Of a DNA stretch of 8,612 nt, positions 6,447 through 8,612 are shown one piece after another (the stretch's first letter is position 1; every line of letters starts with the position of its first letter). The stretch covers positions 1-8,612 of the forward strand of contig CAJMBB010000082.1 in assembly GCA_905211615.1 (NCBI GenBank). The letters run 5' to 3'. Origin of the DNA: an uncultured Collinsella sp. (lineage in GTDB: Bacteria; Actinomycetota; Coriobacteriia; Coriobacteriales; Coriobacteriaceae). Under the pieces are notes generated by a model. The model had not been told where the DNA came from. It did not search any database and saw only the letters and a list, made by a program, of their open reading frames with translations. A program made the position numbers and the translations under genes.

Positions 6447-7298
6447 ATGCTTAATGGGTACGCATATATATTGACGGTCGACGTGGGCAACACGTTCATT
6501 CGCTTTGGCCTGTTTGCAGAGGATTCGGCCGCGGCGCAGGAATGTCCGCTTGCGACGTGCGAGATCACCACGCCGTCGAGCATCACAGCAGACGAGGCGC
6601 GCATGCGTCTCGTGCAGGTCATGGCCGCACTGGCGGCCGATGCGGGCATGCCGGGTGCGCTTGTGCCCGCGGTTGCTGTGCTGAGCTGCGTGGTCCCGGC
6701 GCTCGAGCGCCCGTGGAAGGCGGCACTTTCCCGCACCTGCACGGGGCGCGTGCTCACCGTGGGGCCGGGACTTAAGACCGGCATGCCCGTGCACTACGAC
6801 GATCCGGCCGAGATCGGCCCCGACCGCATCGCCGATGCCGTGGCGGCCCGCGCCGTCTACGGGTCGCCGTGCATCGTGATTGACCTGGGCACGACGACCA
6901 ATATCGAGGTCATCGACGCGCACGGTACCTTTGTGGGCGGCGTTATCGCGCCGGGGCTGGCACTCGGCGCCCGTTCGCTCTCGGCGGCAGCAGCGCGCCT
7001 ACCCCAGGTTGAGCCCTCGGCGCCCACACATGTAATCGGCCACAACACGCGTGAGGCCATGCGCTCGGGTGTGGTTTTGGGCGAGGTAGCCCGCATCGAC
7101 GGCATGCTCGACATGGTGCTTGCCGAGATGCGCGCGACCAAGGCCGCGGGGGAGGGCGATGTGCCCATCGTCATTACCGGCGACGATGCCGAGGCACTTG
7201 CGGCGCTGGTCGGCCATAGCCTGACGGTAGACGACGCGCTGACGTTGCGGGGTCTCGCCGAGCTCTACCGCATCAACCAAAAGCCCCGCCGCGCGTAG
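6447..7298 (+). CDS. coaX: Type III pantothenate kinase
   Basis: CoaX phosphorylates pantothenate with ATP, the first committed step of coenzyme A synthesis, in the cytoplasm. The 283 residues show the ASKHA-fold motifs of the type III family: DVGNT near the N-terminus (12-16, phosphate binding), GPDR (124-127, the GxDR motif), DLGTTTN (146-152, second phosphate loop), and GGVIAPG (164-170) followed by a long helix. Length is slightly above the usual 255-260 residues. The ATG at 6447 is chosen because GAAAGGAG ends eight bases upstream. An in-frame ATG at 6393 would lie upstream of the likely -10 element. Family knowledge says type III enzymes need a monovalent cation and escape CoA feedback. 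It is the first gene of the plus-strand housekeeping run and is transcribed divergently from the OPT transporter. Confidence 0.93.
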   Translation: MLNGYAYILTVDVGNTFIRFGLFAEDSAAAQECPLATCEITTPSSITADEARMRLVQVMAALAADAGMPGALVPAVAVLSCVVPALERPWKAALSRTCTGRVLTVGPGLKTGMPVHYDDPAEIGPDRIADAVAARAVYGSPCIVIDLGTTTNIEVIDAHGTFVGGVIAPGLALGARSLSAAAARLPQVEPSAPTHVIGHNTREAMRSGVVLGEVARIDGMLDMVLAEMRATKAAGEGDVPIVITGDDAEALAALVGHSLTVDDALTLRGLAELYRINQKPRRA

Positions 7299-7337
7299 GG
7301 CGAGGGGCTGGTGGGATAAGCGCCCCTACCTTTCACC

Positions 7338-7346
7338 TGCTACAAT
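7338..7346 (+). promoter_or_regulatory. Extended -10 promoter of the dCMP deaminase gene
   Basis: TGCTACAAT is an extended -10 element (TG, one base, then TACAAT with five of six matches). It lies 34 bases upstream of the preferred ATG at 7381. An alternative in-frame ATG at 7345 falls inside this element, which argues against it as a start. Confidence 0.6.
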
Positions 7347-7380
7347 GGGTCAAACTATTGCGATTTCGGAGGTGTCTGCC

Positions 7381-7905
7381 ATGTCGGACGATCTTCATCA
7401 AACCGCGTCGGGCAAGCGCCGCGACGTTATTAGCTGGGACGAGTTCTTTATGAGCGTGGCCATCGCCGCGCAGCGCCGTAGCAAGGACCCCAACACGCAG
7501 GTGGGCGCGTGCATCGCCAGCACCAACCACCGCATCCTTTCGGTGGGTTACAACGGCACGCCTTCGGCGCTCAACGATGACTTTTTCCCGTGGGGAACGA
7601 GCGATGACCCGTTGCAGGACAAGCACAACTACGTGGTGCATGCCGAGGCAAACGCCGTGCTCAACTACCGCGGCTCGCTCAAAGACCTCGAGGGTTCCAC
7701 GGTCTACGTCACGCTGTTCCCGTGCCACGACTGTGCCAAGATCCTGGCGCAGGTAGGTGTAGGCGAGGTTGTCTACCTGGACAACAAGTATGCCGATACC
7801 GACGACGGCCGTATCAGCCGTCGCATCCTCGACTCCTGCGGCATCAGCTACCGCCAGGTTATCGTCGATGTCCAGATTGGTACCGGGGGACAGGCTCGGC
7901 AGTAG
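7381..7905 (+). CDS. dCMP deaminase (deoxycytidylate deaminase, ComEB-like)
   Basis: The enzyme deaminates dCMP to dUMP, supplying substrate for thymidylate synthesis. The 174 residues hold a zinc-dependent cytidine/deoxycytidylate deaminase domain: SWDEFFM near the start, RSKDPNTQVGA, GYNGTP, then the zinc site HAE (His87, catalytic Glu89) and PCHDC (Pro114, Cys115, Cys118). Order and spacing of these motifs match dCMP deaminases rather than free-base or tRNA deaminases. The start at 7381 has GGAGGTG six bases upstream; a 12-residue longer frame begins inside the promoter. It follows coaX by 82 bases and probably has its own promoter. Many bacteria carry a ComEB homologue near competence genes; no such genes are visible here, so a nucleotide-pool role is the simplest reading. 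Confidence 0.93.
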   Translation: MSDDLHQTASGKRRDVISWDEFFMSVAIAAQRRSKDPNTQVGACIASTNHRILSVGYNGTPSALNDDFFPWGTSDDPLQDKHNYVVHAEANAVLNYRGSLKDLEGSTVYVTLFPCHDCAKILAQVGVGEVVYLDNKYADTDDGRISRRILDSCGISYRQVIVDVQIGTGGQARQ

Positions 7906-8075
7906 CGCGTGCCAACGCCAGCTGGCGGCAAAGCAGCCAAAAGAGACCCGTCCCAAATTGACTGCTCGTGAAAGTCGTGTCCGCACGCATGGCTGGCGCC
8001 TAAGCGGGTACATGGCTGTAGTAACATAGCCCCTGTCCGCGGGCGTGCCCGCGTTATTGTGAGAAAGGAGCCCCT
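7906..8075 (+). promoter_or_regulatory. Leader and possible promoter of the NifU-like gene
   Basis: This 170-base gap holds no gene. TAACAT at 8022-8027 is a weak -10 candidate. CATGGCTG occurs twice just upstream (7988-7995 and 8011-8018). Bases 8038-8043 pair with 8048-8053 as a GC-only hairpin with a four-base loop, followed by TTATT; it could be a leader hairpin or a weak terminator for the deaminase transcript. The palindrome CGCCAGCTGGCG (7916-7927) follows the deaminase stop. None of these signals is strong. Confidence 0.35.
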
Positions 8076-8354
8076 GTGGCTGTTAACGAAGAGCTGCTTA
8101 AGAAGGTTCTTGAAGAGATTCGCCCCAACCTGCAGGCCGATGGCGGCGATATGGAGTATGTGGGCGTCGACGACGAGGGTGTTGTCAAGCTGGAGCTGCA
8201 GGGCGCCTGCGCCGGCTGCCCCATGAGCTCGCTAACCCTTTCCATGGGTATCGAGCGCATCCTGAAGGAGCATGTGCCCGGCGTTACCCGCGTTGAGCAG
8301 GTCAATGCTTCCGGCGAGGCCGAGGACCTGTACGACGAGTACGCGCCGTTCTAA
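8076..8354 (+). CDS. NifU C-terminal-domain (Nfu-type) iron-sulfur cluster protein
   Basis: A 92-residue protein consisting only of the Nfu domain. Such proteins carry a 4Fe-4S cluster, usually bridged between two monomers, and deliver it to target apoproteins. The conserved core is visible: an N-terminal helix, RPNLQADGGD, a beta strand with VVKLELQGAC, and the cluster ligands Cys45 and Cys48 in CAGCP, followed by the helix with GIERILKEHVP. It lacks the IscU-like N-terminal scaffold of full NifU and the A-type domain of NfuA. Length fits stand-alone Gram-positive Nfu proteins. The GTG start at 8076 is supported by GAAAGGAG five bases upstream. No Suf or Isc genes are adjacent in the window, so its partners lie elsewhere. 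Confidence 0.92.
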   Translation: MAVNEELLKKVLEEIRPNLQADGGDMEYVGVDDEGVVKLELQGACAGCPMSSLTLSMGIERILKEHVPGVTRVEQVNASGEAEDLYDEYAPF

Positions 8355-8403
8355 GATGCGAAAGCTGCGGACGGTACGCTCCGCATAGACGTTACGTCCA
8401 AAT

Positions 8404-8445
8404 ATGCGGCTGCGAGCGTAAGGCCCGCGGCCGCATTTGTATGTA
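8404..8445 (+). terminator. Intrinsic terminator after the NifU-like gene
   Basis: Bases 8404-8414 pair with 8426-8436 (11 bp, one T-G pair), with two more pairs possible inside after one mismatch, and then TTGTATGT. It lies 49 bases past the stop codon and 18 bases before the lgt start. A smaller hairpin at 8366-8385 precedes it. The T tract is imperfect, so read-through into lgt is possible. Confidence 0.6.
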
Positions 8446-8462
8446 GGGAGCAGGGGATCGAT

Positions 8463-8612
8463 ATGCTCAACGACCTCTACCATATGCTTGATCCCGTCGC
8501 TATCTCGGCGGGCCCCATCATTATCTACTGGTACGGCCTGGCCTACGTGGTCGGCGCCCTGCTCACGGCGGTCGTTATGTACCGCACACAGCGTCGTTGG
8601 GGCTTCGACATT
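8463..8612 (+). CDS. lgt: Prolipoprotein diacylglyceryl transferase (partial, N-terminal 50 residues)
   Basis: Lgt is the membrane enzyme that transfers diacylglycerol from phosphatidylglycerol to the lipobox cysteine of prelipoproteins. Only 50 residues are in the window, but the N-terminus is characteristic: DPVAISAGP (10-18), then IYWYGLAYVVG (21-31), matching the family's (I/V)xWYGL opening of the first membrane helix, followed by a basic loop. The ATG at 8463 has AGGGG six bases upstream. The conserved catalytic region (the HGGL and later signature) lies beyond the right edge, so completeness cannot be judged. It follows the NifU-like gene by 108 bases with a terminator-like hairpin between. 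Confidence 0.85.
   Translation, partial: MLNDLYHMLDPVAISAGPIIIYWYGLAYVVGALLTAVVMYRTQRRWGFDI

Noticed and set aside
7282..7309. AGCCCC/GGGGCT inverted repeat at the end of coaX as a terminator
   Set aside because: The stem is only six pairs with a large loop, it overlaps the coaX stop codon, and no T tract follows on the plus strand.
8366..8385. Small hairpin TGCGGA/TCCGCA after the NifU-like gene as the main terminator
   Set aside because: It has no T tract; the longer hairpin at 8404-8436 followed by a T-rich stretch is the better candidate.
1..8612. tRNA, rRNA, CRISPR array, insertion sequence or attachment site
   Set aside because: I saw no cloverleaf-type sequence, regularly spaced repeats, transposase frame or long terminal inverted repeats by reading; short elements could still be missed without a covariance-model search.

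Overview
The window looks like chromosome from a high-GC Gram-positive bacterium, most likely a gut Coriobacteriia such as Collinsella. That placement rests on protein style and GC-rich codon use and is an inference, not a database match. The gene set is a type III pantothenate kinase, a dCMP deaminase, a stand-alone NifU-type protein, Lgt, an OPT transporter and a wall-anchored surface protein with an LAxTG-type sorting motif. Strong AGGAG-like ribosome binding sites precede nearly every gene.

Layout, left to right. Bases 1-546 hold the N-terminal part of a minus-strand DUF389 membrane protein that runs off the left edge. A 307-base divergent spacer follows. It is AT-rich near its right end and holds a perfect 12-bp palindrome and several TTCAAA-type repeats. 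Bases 854-4327 encode a 1157-residue exported surface protein: signal peptide, long Ala/Lys/Gln-rich coiled coil, a CAP (SCP/PR-1-like) domain in the middle, a second coiled coil, a Pro/Ala/Lys linker, and an LAQTG sorting signal with a membrane helix and basic tail. It ends in a spacer with two back-to-back intrinsic terminators. They separate it from the convergent minus-strand OPT-family transporter at 4551-6254.

Another divergent promoter region leads into a plus-strand housekeeping run: coaX (6447-7298), dCMP deaminase (7381-7905), a NifU C-terminal-domain protein (8076-8354) and the start of lgt (8463 to the right edge). The gaps of 82, 170 and 108 bases, with promoter-like and terminator-like signals in them, suggest mostly separate transcription rather than one tight operon.

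The most interesting signal is a run of nine G residues at 1027-1035, just after the signal peptide of the surface protein. Adding or losing one G brings a TAG stop within a few codons in either shifted frame. This is the architecture of a slipped-strand on/off (phase-variation) switch on a large cell-surface protein. The CAP domain embedded between two coiled coils and the LAQTG anchor make this gene the accessory, host-facing element of an otherwise conserved neighbourhood.
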